A stretch of 64,000 nucleotides of DNA from the NCBI RefSeq assembly GCF_030816505.1, contig NZ_JAUSYB010000001.1, positions 2,914,001-2,978,000 on the forward strand. Direction: 5' to 3'. Made by a program: the position numbers and the translations under genes. The stretch comes from Microbacterium sp. W4I20 (GTDB lineage: Bacteria > Actinomycetota > Actinomycetes > Actinomycetales > Microbacteriaceae). The notes under the pieces are model-generated. The model was not told the DNA's origin. It ran no database searches and saw only the letters and a list, made by a program, of their open reading frames with translations. The stretch's first letter is position 1. Each line of letters opens with the position of its first letter. Shown one piece after another: positions 25,722-32,772 of the stretch.

Positions 25722-26696
25722 GTGAGTTCATCTCCTGCGGCTTCGCGTCGCGTCCCCATCGAAGCCCAGACGGTCGATGCGCCGCTCAGCGGCTGCGCCG
25801 TGTTCCTCGTGCTGCGGGTGCATGACGACCAGGCGGCGCTCGACACCGTGCGCGACACCCTCGGCAGCCTGGGTGAGGTCGTCAAGAACGTCGCCTTCCG
25901 CGACCTGGATGCTGCGCTGTCGTGCATCGCCGGGATCGGGGCTCGCGTGTGGACGCCGCTCACCGGCCGACCGCTCCCGAGCGAGCTGCATCCGTTTCGT
26001 CCGGTCGTCGGCGCCCAGCACACGGCCATCGCGACGCCGGGGGACATCCTCTTCCACATCCGCTCGGACCGCCGGGATCTCGTGTTCGAACTGGAACGTC
26101 AGCTCCTCGACCTGCTCGCGGGTGCGGTCGACGTCGTCGACGAGACCGTGGGATTCCGATACTTCGACATCCGCGATCTGCTCGGCTTCGTCGACGGCAC
26201 CGCGAACCCTGTCGGCGCCGCGCTCCCCGAAGCGACGCTCGTGGGAGACGAAGACCCCGAGAACGCAGGCGGCAGTTACGTCGTCGTGCAGAAGTACACG
26301 CATCCGCTGCGCGCATGGCAGGCGCTGACCACCGAGCAGCAGGAGGCGATCATCGGCCGCACCAAGGCCGACAACATCGAGCTCGACGACGCCGTCTCCG
26401 GCCAGAAGTCGCACAAGACGCTCTCCACGATCGTCGTCGACGGGCAGGAGCACGACATCCTCCGCGACAACATGCCGTTCGGGAGCCCGGGCACCGACGA
26501 GTTCGGCACGTACTTCATCGGCTACACCCGTCACCTGTGGGTGATCGAGAAGATGCTCGAGCGCATGTTCATCGGCGACCCGCCGGGGGTGCACGACCGG
26601 CTCCTGGACTTCTCGGTGCCGCTCACCGGCTCGACCTTCTTCGCGCCGTCCGCGACGGTGCTCGAGTCGCTGGCGGATGCCGGCTCGGACGCATGA
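25722..26696 (+). CDS. DyP-type haem peroxidase (class B-like)
   Basis: 324 residues. The DyP signature GFVDGTANP holds the distal Asp158; the proximal haem His is probably His231 (QKSHKTL) and the distal Arg is Arg248 (DILRDNMPFG). Spacing of these three residues is close to that in DypB of Rhodococcus. There is no Tat or Sec signal, so it is cytosolic, and no encapsulin gene is nearby. It oxidises phenols, dyes or haem-related substrates with H2O2. GTG start after CGGAGGAAG. It overlaps the MFS gene by 4 nt. Confidence 0.9.
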   Translation: MSSSPAASRRVPIEAQTVDAPLSGCAVFLVLRVHDDQAALDTVRDTLGSLGEVVKNVAFRDLDAALSCIAGIGARVWTPLTGRPLPSELHPFRPVVGAQHTAIATPGDILFHIRSDRRDLVFELERQLLDLLAGAVDVVDETVGFRYFDIRDLLGFVDGTANPVGAALPEATLVGDEDPENAGGSYVVVQKYTHPLRAWQALTTEQQEAIIGRTKADNIELDDAVSGQKSHKTLSTIVVDGQEHDILRDNMPFGSPGTDEFGTYFIGYTRHLWVIEKMLERMFIGDPPGVHDRLLDFSVPLTGSTFFAPSATVLESLADAGSDA

Positions 26697-27928
26697 GCGG
26701 CGTCTCGCCGACGACCCCTCGGGCTCGCGCCTCGCACGGCGGCGGGTTCTGGATCGTCGCGACCACCTTTCTGCTGGTCATGGCGTACTCCACCGTGCCG
26801 ACCCCGCTGTACCCGCTGTACCAGGAGCGCGACGGTTTCCCGGTCTGGATGATCACGGTCATCTTCGCCGCCTATGCGGTCGGGGTCGTGTTCAGCCTGT
26901 TCTTCGTGGGGCACATCAGCGATTGGGCGGGGAGGCGACGGATGCTGCTCATCGCGGTCCTCGTCTCCGCGCTGTCCGCCGTGCTCTTCCTGCTGTGGAG
27001 GACCCCGGAGGGACTCATCGTCGCCCGCCTGATCAACGGCGTCAGCGTCGGGATCCTCACCGCGACGGCGACCGCCCATCTGGGTGAGCTGCGCGCGACG
27101 GCCCGACCCGATGAGAACGCCGTCGTCGCCGCCTCGGTCGCCGGCGCCGCGAACCTCGGCGGGCTCGCCCTCGGACCGCTCATCGGGGGACTGTTCGCCG
27201 AATTCCTTCCTGCCCCGCTCTTCACCCCGCACGTCGTGTTCCTCGTCATCCTGATCCTCGCCGGGATCGTCGTGACGGGCGTGCCGGAGACGGTGGACCC
27301 GCCCACCGACCGGGTGCACTACCGGCCGCAGCGACTCGCTCTTCCGGCCGGTTCGCGCGGTGCGTTCATCGCCGCCGGCTTCGGGGCGTTCGCGGCGTTC
27401 GCGCTGCTGGGACTGTTCACCTCTCTCGCCCCGTCGATCCTCGCCGGCACCTTCCAGGAGGGCGACCATCTGGTCGCGGGCGCGACGACGTTCGCCGTGT
27501 TCGGCGCGGCCGCGGTCGGTCAGCTGGCGCTCGCGAAGCTGCCGCTCGGGCGTCAGCTGATGATCGCGACCGTCAGTTGCGGCATCGGTCTCGCCGCGGT
27601 GGCTGCGGGCGCGCTGGTCCCGCAGTTGGCCGTCTTCCTCCTCGGCGGCATCGTCGCCGGGCTCGGCGTGGGAGTCCTGTTCAAGTCGTCCATCGCCACG
27701 GCATCCGGTCTCGCCGAGCCGACGAGGCATGGGGAGACCCTGGCTCTGATCTTCCTGATCGCCTACTGCGGCTTGGCGCTCCCTGTTCTCGCCGTCGGGG
27801 TCGCGCTGGTGTTCCTCCCCGAGAATCTCGTGCTCGTCGTCTTCGTCGCGCTGGTGCTGCTCTCGACGGTGGCGGCCGGCATCGCGATGACCCGACGAGC
27901 GAAGTCCGGCTCGGCCACCTCTCCGTGA
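26693..27928 (+). CDS. MFS transporter
   Basis: 411 residues with about 12 hydrophobic segments. The loop 2-3 motif GHISDWAGRRRMLL is typical of major facilitator superfamily proteins, and the N-terminal TVPTPLYPLYQ segment is common in actinobacterial drug/metabolite exporters. ATG 26693 overlaps the DyP stop (ATGA). Placed between a peroxidase and a monooxygenase, it probably moves their substrate or product across the membrane. Confidence 0.87.
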   Translation: MSGVSPTTPRARASHGGGFWIVATTFLLVMAYSTVPTPLYPLYQERDGFPVWMITVIFAAYAVGVVFSLFFVGHISDWAGRRRMLLIAVLVSALSAVLFLLWRTPEGLIVARLINGVSVGILTATATAHLGELRATARPDENAVVAASVAGAANLGGLALGPLIGGLFAEFLPAPLFTPHVVFLVILILAGIVVTGVPETVDPPTDRVHYRPQRLALPAGSRGAFIAAGFGAFAAFALLGLFTSLAPSILAGTFQEGDHLVAGATTFAVFGAAAVGQLALAKLPLGRQLMIATVSCGIGLAAVAAGALVPQLAVFLLGGIVAGLGVGVLFKSSIATASGLAEPTRHGETLALIFLIAYCGLALPVLAVGVALVFLPENLVLVVFVALVLLSTVAAGIAMTRRAKSGSATSP

Positions 27929-27946
27929 GGATGTGAGGAAGAACCC

Positions 27947-29098
27947 ATGCCTGCACGCTCCCGCTCCACTCTGAACATCGCCGTGATCGGCGGCTCGCTC
28001 GGCGGCCTCTTCGCCGCCGTTCTGCTGCACCAGGCGGGGCACACGGTGACGGTCTTCGAGCGATCGACCGAGGGGCTGTCCCGGCGGGGTGCGGGACTCG
28101 TGGCGCAGCAGGAGCTCTTCGAGGTGTCGCGTGCCGTCGGCATCCATGTCGACGACAGCTTCGGGGTGGAGGCGTACGAGCGCATCACCCTGGATCGTTC
28201 GGGTCGCGTGCTCTCCCGCGATGCCACGCCGCAGGTGCAGCTGTCGTGGGACGTGCTCTACGAGGAGTTCCGATCGCGACTGCCGCAGGAGGGGTATCGG
28301 TTGGGAGCAGCTGTGACCGCCGTGCGCACCGACGGCGAGGAGGCGGTGATCGCCTTCGCCGACGGCGCGGAGGCACGGTTCGATCTCGTTGTCGGGGCCG
28401 ATGGACTGCGCTCCGTCGTGCGCCGTGCCGTGGCCCCCGAGGCGCACGAGAACACCTACGTGGGCTACGTGACGTGGCGCGGCCTCGTGCCCGAGCTGTC
28501 GCTGCCGCCGACGTCGGCGCGGACCCTGCTCGAGCGCTTCGCGTTCTTCACCGCGCCGGGTGCGCACATGCTCGGCTACCTCGTCCCGGGGTCGGCCGGG
28601 GAGACCCGGCGGGGCGACCGCCGCTACAACTGGGTCTGGTATCGACCTCTCACCGCCGCTGATCTGGCCGCCCTCATGAGCGCGGTGGGTCGGAGTGCGG
28701 GGAGCGTGTCCACCGCCCCGGGAGAGCTTCCGCGCACCCTCCGCGACGAACTCGTGCGCGATGCGCACCGCGAGCTTCCGCCGCCGTTCGCCGAGGCGGT
28801 CGAGGCAGAGGGCTCACCGTTCCTGCAGGCCATCTTCGACTACGTTCCGCCGCGGATGACGCGGGGCCGGGTGGCCCTGATCGGCGACGCCGCCGCCGTG
28901 GTCCGGCCGCATACCGCGATGGGGGCGGCGAAGGCGGCCGGCGATGCGATGACGCTGGCCGCGCTGCTGGGCGAGCACGACGTCCCGCGCGCTCTCGCCG
29001 GTTTCGACGCCGACCGTCTGCCGATCGCCCGGGCGATCGCCGACTACGGACGGCGGCTCGGCGCCGGCATCCCCCTCCTCGCGCCGAGCCGCCGCTGA
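27947..29098 (+). CDS. FAD-dependent monooxygenase
   Basis: 383 residues, group A flavoprotein hydroxylase. IAVIGGSLGGLFAAVLL is the ADP-binding start (GxGxxG variant GGSLGG at 15-20), LVVGADGLRSVVR is the DG motif, and RVALIGDAAAVVRPHTAMG is the GD motif. The PHTAMGAAKAAGDA ending is like 2,6-dihydroxypyridine hydroxylases. It would hydroxylate an aromatic or N-heteroaromatic substrate using NAD(P)H. It follows the MFS gene by 18 nt in the DyP operon. Confidence 0.86.
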   Translation: MPARSRSTLNIAVIGGSLGGLFAAVLLHQAGHTVTVFERSTEGLSRRGAGLVAQQELFEVSRAVGIHVDDSFGVEAYERITLDRSGRVLSRDATPQVQLSWDVLYEEFRSRLPQEGYRLGAAVTAVRTDGEEAVIAFADGAEARFDLVVGADGLRSVVRRAVAPEAHENTYVGYVTWRGLVPELSLPPTSARTLLERFAFFTAPGAHMLGYLVPGSAGETRRGDRRYNWVWYRPLTAADLAALMSAVGRSAGSVSTAPGELPRTLRDELVRDAHRELPPPFAEAVEAEGSPFLQAIFDYVPPRMTRGRVALIGDAAAVVRPHTAMGAAKAAGDAMTLAALLGEHDVPRALAGFDADRLPIARAIADYGRRLGAGIPLLAPSRR

Positions 29099-29111
29099 TG
29101 TCGCCGATCAC

Positions 29112-29151
29112 GCGACAAATGTAGGAGCCTCTGCGACCGGTTCGAGCGTTA
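29112..29151 (+). promoter_or_regulatory. weak copy of the shared palindrome upstream of the chloroperoxidase-type gene
   Basis: GCGACAAATGTAGG (29112-29125) keeps CGACA-NN-TGT, and CGTTA (29147-29151) stands exactly 21 nt downstream, the spacing found at the three stronger sites. Confidence 0.4.
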
Positions 29152-29209
29152 CCGTGGGAGCGCTCCCCGCTCGAGAGCACACTCGAAACGACACGACTTG
29201 GAGACCCTC

Positions 29210-30046
29210 ATGGCTTTTGTGACCACGGATGACGGTGCGGAGATCTACTTCAAGGACTGGGGCGACCGCGACGCCCAGCCCATCATGTTCCACCACGGCT
29301 GGCCGCTGTCGGCCGACGACTGGGACGCGCAGATGCTGTTCTTCCTCGAGAAGGGCTTCCGTGTCATCGCCAGCGACCGGCGCGGGCACGGCCGGTCCTC
29401 GCAGATCAGCACCGGGCACGACATGGACCACTACGCCAGCGACGCGAACGCGGTGGTCGAGCACCTCGACCTGCGCAATGCGATTCACATCGGTCACTCG
29501 ACCGGCGGCGGCCAGGTCGCCCGCTACGTCGCGCAGTACGGAGAGCCGCAGGGGCGGGTGGCGAAGGCCATCCTCGTGTCGTCGGTTCCGCCGTTGATGG
29601 TGCAGACCGAGGCGAACCCCGACGGCACTCCCGTCTCGGTCTTCGACGGATTCCGCAGCGCGCTCGCCGCGAACCGGGCCGAGTTCTACCAGGCCGTGGC
29701 ATCCGGGCCCTTCTACGGCTTCAACCGCGAGGGTGCCGCCGTGTCGGAGCCGGTGATCGCCAACTGGTGGCGCCAGGGGATGATGGGCAGCGCGCTGGCT
29801 CACTACGAGGGCATCAAGGCGTTCTCCGAGACCGACCAGACCGAGGATCTGAAGGCCATCTCCGTGCCGGTCCTGGTCACGCAGGGCGACGACGATCAGG
29901 TCGTCCCCTACCGCGACGCGTCGGTCAAGCAGCACGAGCTGCTCAGCGACTCCACCCTCAAGATCTACGAGGGCTACCCGCACGGGATGCTGACGGTGCA
30001 CGCCGACGTCATCAACCCCGACCTGCTGGCGTTCATCCAGCAGTAG
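29210..30046 (+). CDS. non-haem chloroperoxidase/esterase-type alpha/beta hydrolase
   Basis: 278 residues. HHGWPLSADDWDAQ (oxyanion hole), SDRRGHGRSSQ, IGHSTGGGQVARY (nucleophile Ser97), QGDDDQVVPY (Asp) and EGYPHGM (His) match the cofactor-free haloperoxidase/perhydrolase/arylesterase family. Such enzymes hydrolyse esters and can form peracids from H2O2. Cytosolic. ATG 29210 follows TTGGAG; an earlier ATG at 29198 precedes that site and is less likely. A strong terminator follows. Confidence 0.89.
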   Translation: MAFVTTDDGAEIYFKDWGDRDAQPIMFHHGWPLSADDWDAQMLFFLEKGFRVIASDRRGHGRSSQISTGHDMDHYASDANAVVEHLDLRNAIHIGHSTGGGQVARYVAQYGEPQGRVAKAILVSSVPPLMVQTEANPDGTPVSVFDGFRSALAANRAEFYQAVASGPFYGFNREGAAVSEPVIANWWRQGMMGSALAHYEGIKAFSETDQTEDLKAISVPVLVTQGDDDQVVPYRDASVKQHELLSDSTLKIYEGYPHGMLTVHADVINPDLLAFIQQ

Positions 30047-30067
30047 CGGTTTCGGACCTCGCGGCCG

Positions 30068-30102
30068 AACGGCGCGCCTCGGGAGACCGGGGCGCGCCGT
30101 TT
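30068..30102 (+). terminator. intrinsic terminator after the chloroperoxidase-type gene
   Basis: A perfect 11-bp stem AACGGCGCGCC / GGCGCGCCGTT, 12-nt loop, followed by TTC. Confidence 0.8.
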
Positions 30103-30117
30103 CTGAGCGATCGGAGA

Positions 30118-30150
30118 GGTGGCGGGCGGCCCGAGAGGCCGCCCGCCACC
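30118..30150 (-). terminator. hairpin terminator after the GH27 gene
   Basis: A perfect 14-bp stem (GGTGGCGGGCGGCC / GGCCGCCCGCCACC) with a 5-nt loop, 6 nt past the GH27 stop codon on the minus strand. Confidence 0.75.
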
Positions 30151-30155
30151 GACCA

Positions 30156-32639
30156 TCAGCGGGTCACATACGACAGGCCGTCGATGCGGAGCACGTCGCC
30201 CGAGGCCTTGACGATCCGGATCGTGTGCTCGCCCTTGCGCAGGTCGGCGCTCGTGAAGAGCGTCTGTCGGCTGAGTCGTGCGTCGCCGTGCAGGTCGATC
30301 GTGTCGACCAGCTTGTCGTCGATGTAGATCTCGGCCGTGCCCTGGTCGGGGCCGATGGCACCCGTGAGCGTGACCTTCGATCCCGTGAAGGCGAGCGAGA
30401 CGGAGGCGCCGTCCGTGCCCGTCCAGTGCACGTCGTCGCGCAGGTCACCGCGGAAGCGGAAGTCCAGCGCCGTGTCACCGTCCGGCAGGGTGGCGAGCAG
30501 CGTGCTGCCGATCGTCACCTCGCGGCCGTCGACCGTGTAGTCCGTTCCCGCCGTCAGCGCCTTGCCGCCCCGGAACACCCCGAGGAACTCGCCCGGATCG
30601 CGGCCGAGCGTCACGACGGCATCCGCCGGCTGTGCCCGATCGAATGCCACGTGGTCGATGTCGAGCACGCCCTCCTGCACGACGTCGAGCTTGTCGATCA
30701 GCATGAACTGCCCCGACTTCTTCACGACCCGCAGGGTGTGGCTGCCGTTCGGCAGATCCCGCACGCCGTAGACGACCTGCTGCACACCCCGCCCCTCGGC
30801 CTGGAAGGTGTCGACCGTGTCGACCAGCACGCCGTCGAGGAAGACCTCGGCCTCGCCCTGGGACGAGTGCGTCTCGGTCACCCAGTCGATGCCGGTGCCG
30901 ACGAACGAGTACTCGAACGCCGAACCGTCGGCCTCGCTGTACTGCACGTCGTCCTGGTAGTCGCCCATGCCGCGGCCGCCGCTACGGCTCCAGGTGCCGC
31001 TGTAGACGATGCCGGGGCCGTCGTTGTTGATGCTGACGATGTTCGAGGCGCCGGTCTCGGGTGCTTCTCCACCATCCGACGAGTCGAAGCTCGACACGGT
31101 GAGCGCCTGCGTGCGCGCCGGGACCTCCTTGCCGCCGTTGCGGGCCCAGTCCCCGTCGTAGACGAGGCGAGCGTCGTCGTCGTTGAGCGTGATGGTGCTC
31201 TTCTTCGCCGGCGTGAAGGTGAACAGGCGGGTGCCGTGGAGCGGCACGTCCTCGGCGACGAACTCCCCGTTCGCGGTGCCGAGGTTCTTCTTGCGCCACA
31301 GGTCGCGCACCTTCGCGGAGCCGTCGATGCCGAGGTCGGCGAGCGGGACGGTGATGTCGGCGTCGGTCCGCCCGAGGTTGAACACGGCGACCGTGACCGA
31401 CCCGTCGGCGTTGACCGCGAACCAGGTCTGTCGCGGGGTGGCCGTCGAGACGGGGTGCGCGGGGCGCCCGGCCTGGTTCACCGCGATGACCTCCTTGTTG
31501 GTCAGCAGCTCCAGCCCGTACTCGTCGAGGTTGGTCATGTCGTTGCCGACGTACATCGGTGCGGCTCCCACGGCCCAGAAGGTCGCAGCCGTGCGACGCT
31601 CGTCCTTGGTGAGGCCGTCCATCGCGCCGTTGCCGACGTTCAGCGAGTCGAAGTCGTTCCAGCCCGTGCCGGGACCGGCGTGCCGCCACCAGTCGGCGGC
31701 CTTGGGGAACAGTCGCGAGATGTTGTCCCACGTGGTGAGCGCCTCGTTCTCGCAGTAGCACTCGACGTCCCAGTCGACGCGCCAGCCGTTCGCGTGTTCC
31801 TTCCAGAAGTCGGCGTAGCGGATGTCGAGCGCCCAGGAGAGCTCGAACCAGATGTCGTTGCGCTCGAGCGCCGTCGACCAGGCGGCGACGTCGTCACGGG
31901 CATCGATCGACAGGTCGCCGATCCCGGATCCCGGCGTCACACTGTCGAACTTCACGAAGTCGACGCCCCACTCGCCGAGCATGTCGGCGATCGAGTCGAT
32001 GTAGGCCTGCCCGCACGGGGTCGAGAAATCGATGCGATGCCCGATGCCCCAGTAGTCCGCCTGCTGCAGGGGTCGCTTGACGACGTCGCCCGTGGTGCAT
32101 TCGGGGGCGCCGGCGATCGGCAGCTCGGCCTCGTAGACTTCGGCCGAGATGCCCGGGATGAAGTACAGCCCCACCTTCTGGCCGTTGTCGTGCACGTGGT
32201 CGATCACGGCCTGCAGGCCGTCGGGGTAGAGGGTCTCGCTGGGAACCGGGCGACCGTTGGCGTCGACGCCGCCGTTCCAGCCGGCATCGATGTTGATGTA
32301 CTCGTATCCGAACTTCTGCAGCTTGTCGTGCATCGCATCGGACTGCGCGATGATCTGCTCGGCGCTGATCCACTTCTTGCCGTCACCGGCGTAGACCTGC
32401 ATGCTGTAGCTGCTCCAGCCCATGTACGGGCGCGCGCCGAGCGGCTCGTCCGGCCTCGCCGCGGCCGCGGCGAGCGTCGTGGCGGATGCCGTTGCGGCGG
32501 ACGGCGCTGACGGCGAGGCGGATGCGGCGGGCGCCTCGGAGGCCTGGGCGGACGCGGCTCCCATGCCGAGCGCGAGGGTGGCGGCGGCCAGGGCGGCAGG
32601 CCATCTCAGCCTCGGGGTCGGGCGGTCGTTGTGGAACAT
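30156..32639 (-). CDS. secreted GH27 alpha-galactosidase-like glycoside hydrolase
   Basis: 827 residues. A Sec signal peptide with an Ala-rich tail (about 1-60) precedes the GH27 barrel, which starts at PLGARPYMGWSSYS. The nucleophile is probably Asp232 in WGVDFVKFDS, and RVDWDVECYCEN and MYVGNDMTNL carry further active-site features. Behind the barrel are a beta domain, two sugar-binding-like repeats (INNDGPGIVYSGTWSRSGGRG and a second DFRFRGDLRDDVHW copy) and a CBM_X2-like Ig module (FRGGKALTAGTDYTV). Extracellular release of terminal alpha-D-galactose (or beta-L-arabinopyranose) from plant glycans is likely. It is divergent from the GH95 gene. Confidence 0.85.
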   Translation of the reverse strand: MFHNDRPTPRLRWPAALAAATLALGMGAASAQASEAPAASASPSAPSAATASATTLAAAAARPDEPLGARPYMGWSSYSMQVYAGDGKKWISAEQIIAQSDAMHDKLQKFGYEYINIDAGWNGGVDANGRPVPSETLYPDGLQAVIDHVHDNGQKVGLYFIPGISAEVYEAELPIAGAPECTTGDVVKRPLQQADYWGIGHRIDFSTPCGQAYIDSIADMLGEWGVDFVKFDSVTPGSGIGDLSIDARDDVAAWSTALERNDIWFELSWALDIRYADFWKEHANGWRVDWDVECYCENEALTTWDNISRLFPKAADWWRHAGPGTGWNDFDSLNVGNGAMDGLTKDERRTAATFWAVGAAPMYVGNDMTNLDEYGLELLTNKEVIAVNQAGRPAHPVSTATPRQTWFAVNADGSVTVAVFNLGRTDADITVPLADLGIDGSAKVRDLWRKKNLGTANGEFVAEDVPLHGTRLFTFTPAKKSTITLNDDDARLVYDGDWARNGGKEVPARTQALTVSSFDSSDGGEAPETGASNIVSINNDGPGIVYSGTWSRSGGRGMGDYQDDVQYSEADGSAFEYSFVGTGIDWVTETHSSQGEAEVFLDGVLVDTVDTFQAEGRGVQQVVYGVRDLPNGSHTLRVVKKSGQFMLIDKLDVVQEGVLDIDHVAFDRAQPADAVVTLGRDPGEFLGVFRGGKALTAGTDYTVDGREVTIGSTLLATLPDGDTALDFRFRGDLRDDVHWTGTDGASVSLAFTGSKVTLTGAIGPDQGTAEIYIDDKLVDTIDLHGDARLSRQTLFTSADLRKGEHTIRIVKASGDVLRIDGLSYVTR

Positions 32640-32703
32640 GTCTTCCTCTCATGGTGGTTCGACGGTGAACCCCGCGCTTCTTCGCACGGTCCCCAGGTGC
32701 CCA

Positions 32704-32722
32704 ATTACTTGACACCGGTAAT
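32704..32722. promoter_or_regulatory. operator-like dyad between GH27 and GH95 genes
   Basis: ATTACTTGACACCGGTAAT is an ATTAC/GTAAT inverted repeat containing TTGACA (32709-32714), a -35 for GH95 with TAGGTT 18 nt later (32733-32738). A close relative stands at 41222-41239 before the ABC transporter genes. The ROK regulator is a likely binder. Confidence 0.55.
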
Positions 32723-32772
32723 TAATCACGATTAGGTTGATACCGCAAGCAGCCATCTCGTCAAGGAAGACC

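Noticed and set aside
26531..28768. Long minus-strand frame across the DyP/MFS/FAD genes
   Set aside because: Shadow of three + strand genes with clear motifs; composition typical of antisense.
30225..32510. Very long open frame opposite the GH27 gene
   Set aside because: It is the antisense of a well-supported glycoside hydrolase; its translation is Arg/Val/Asp/Gly-rich without family motifs, as expected from GC-rich third positions.
32737..32772. TTG start for the GH95 gene
   Set aside because: It lies at the edge of the promoter -10; AAGGAAG directly precedes ATG 32773.
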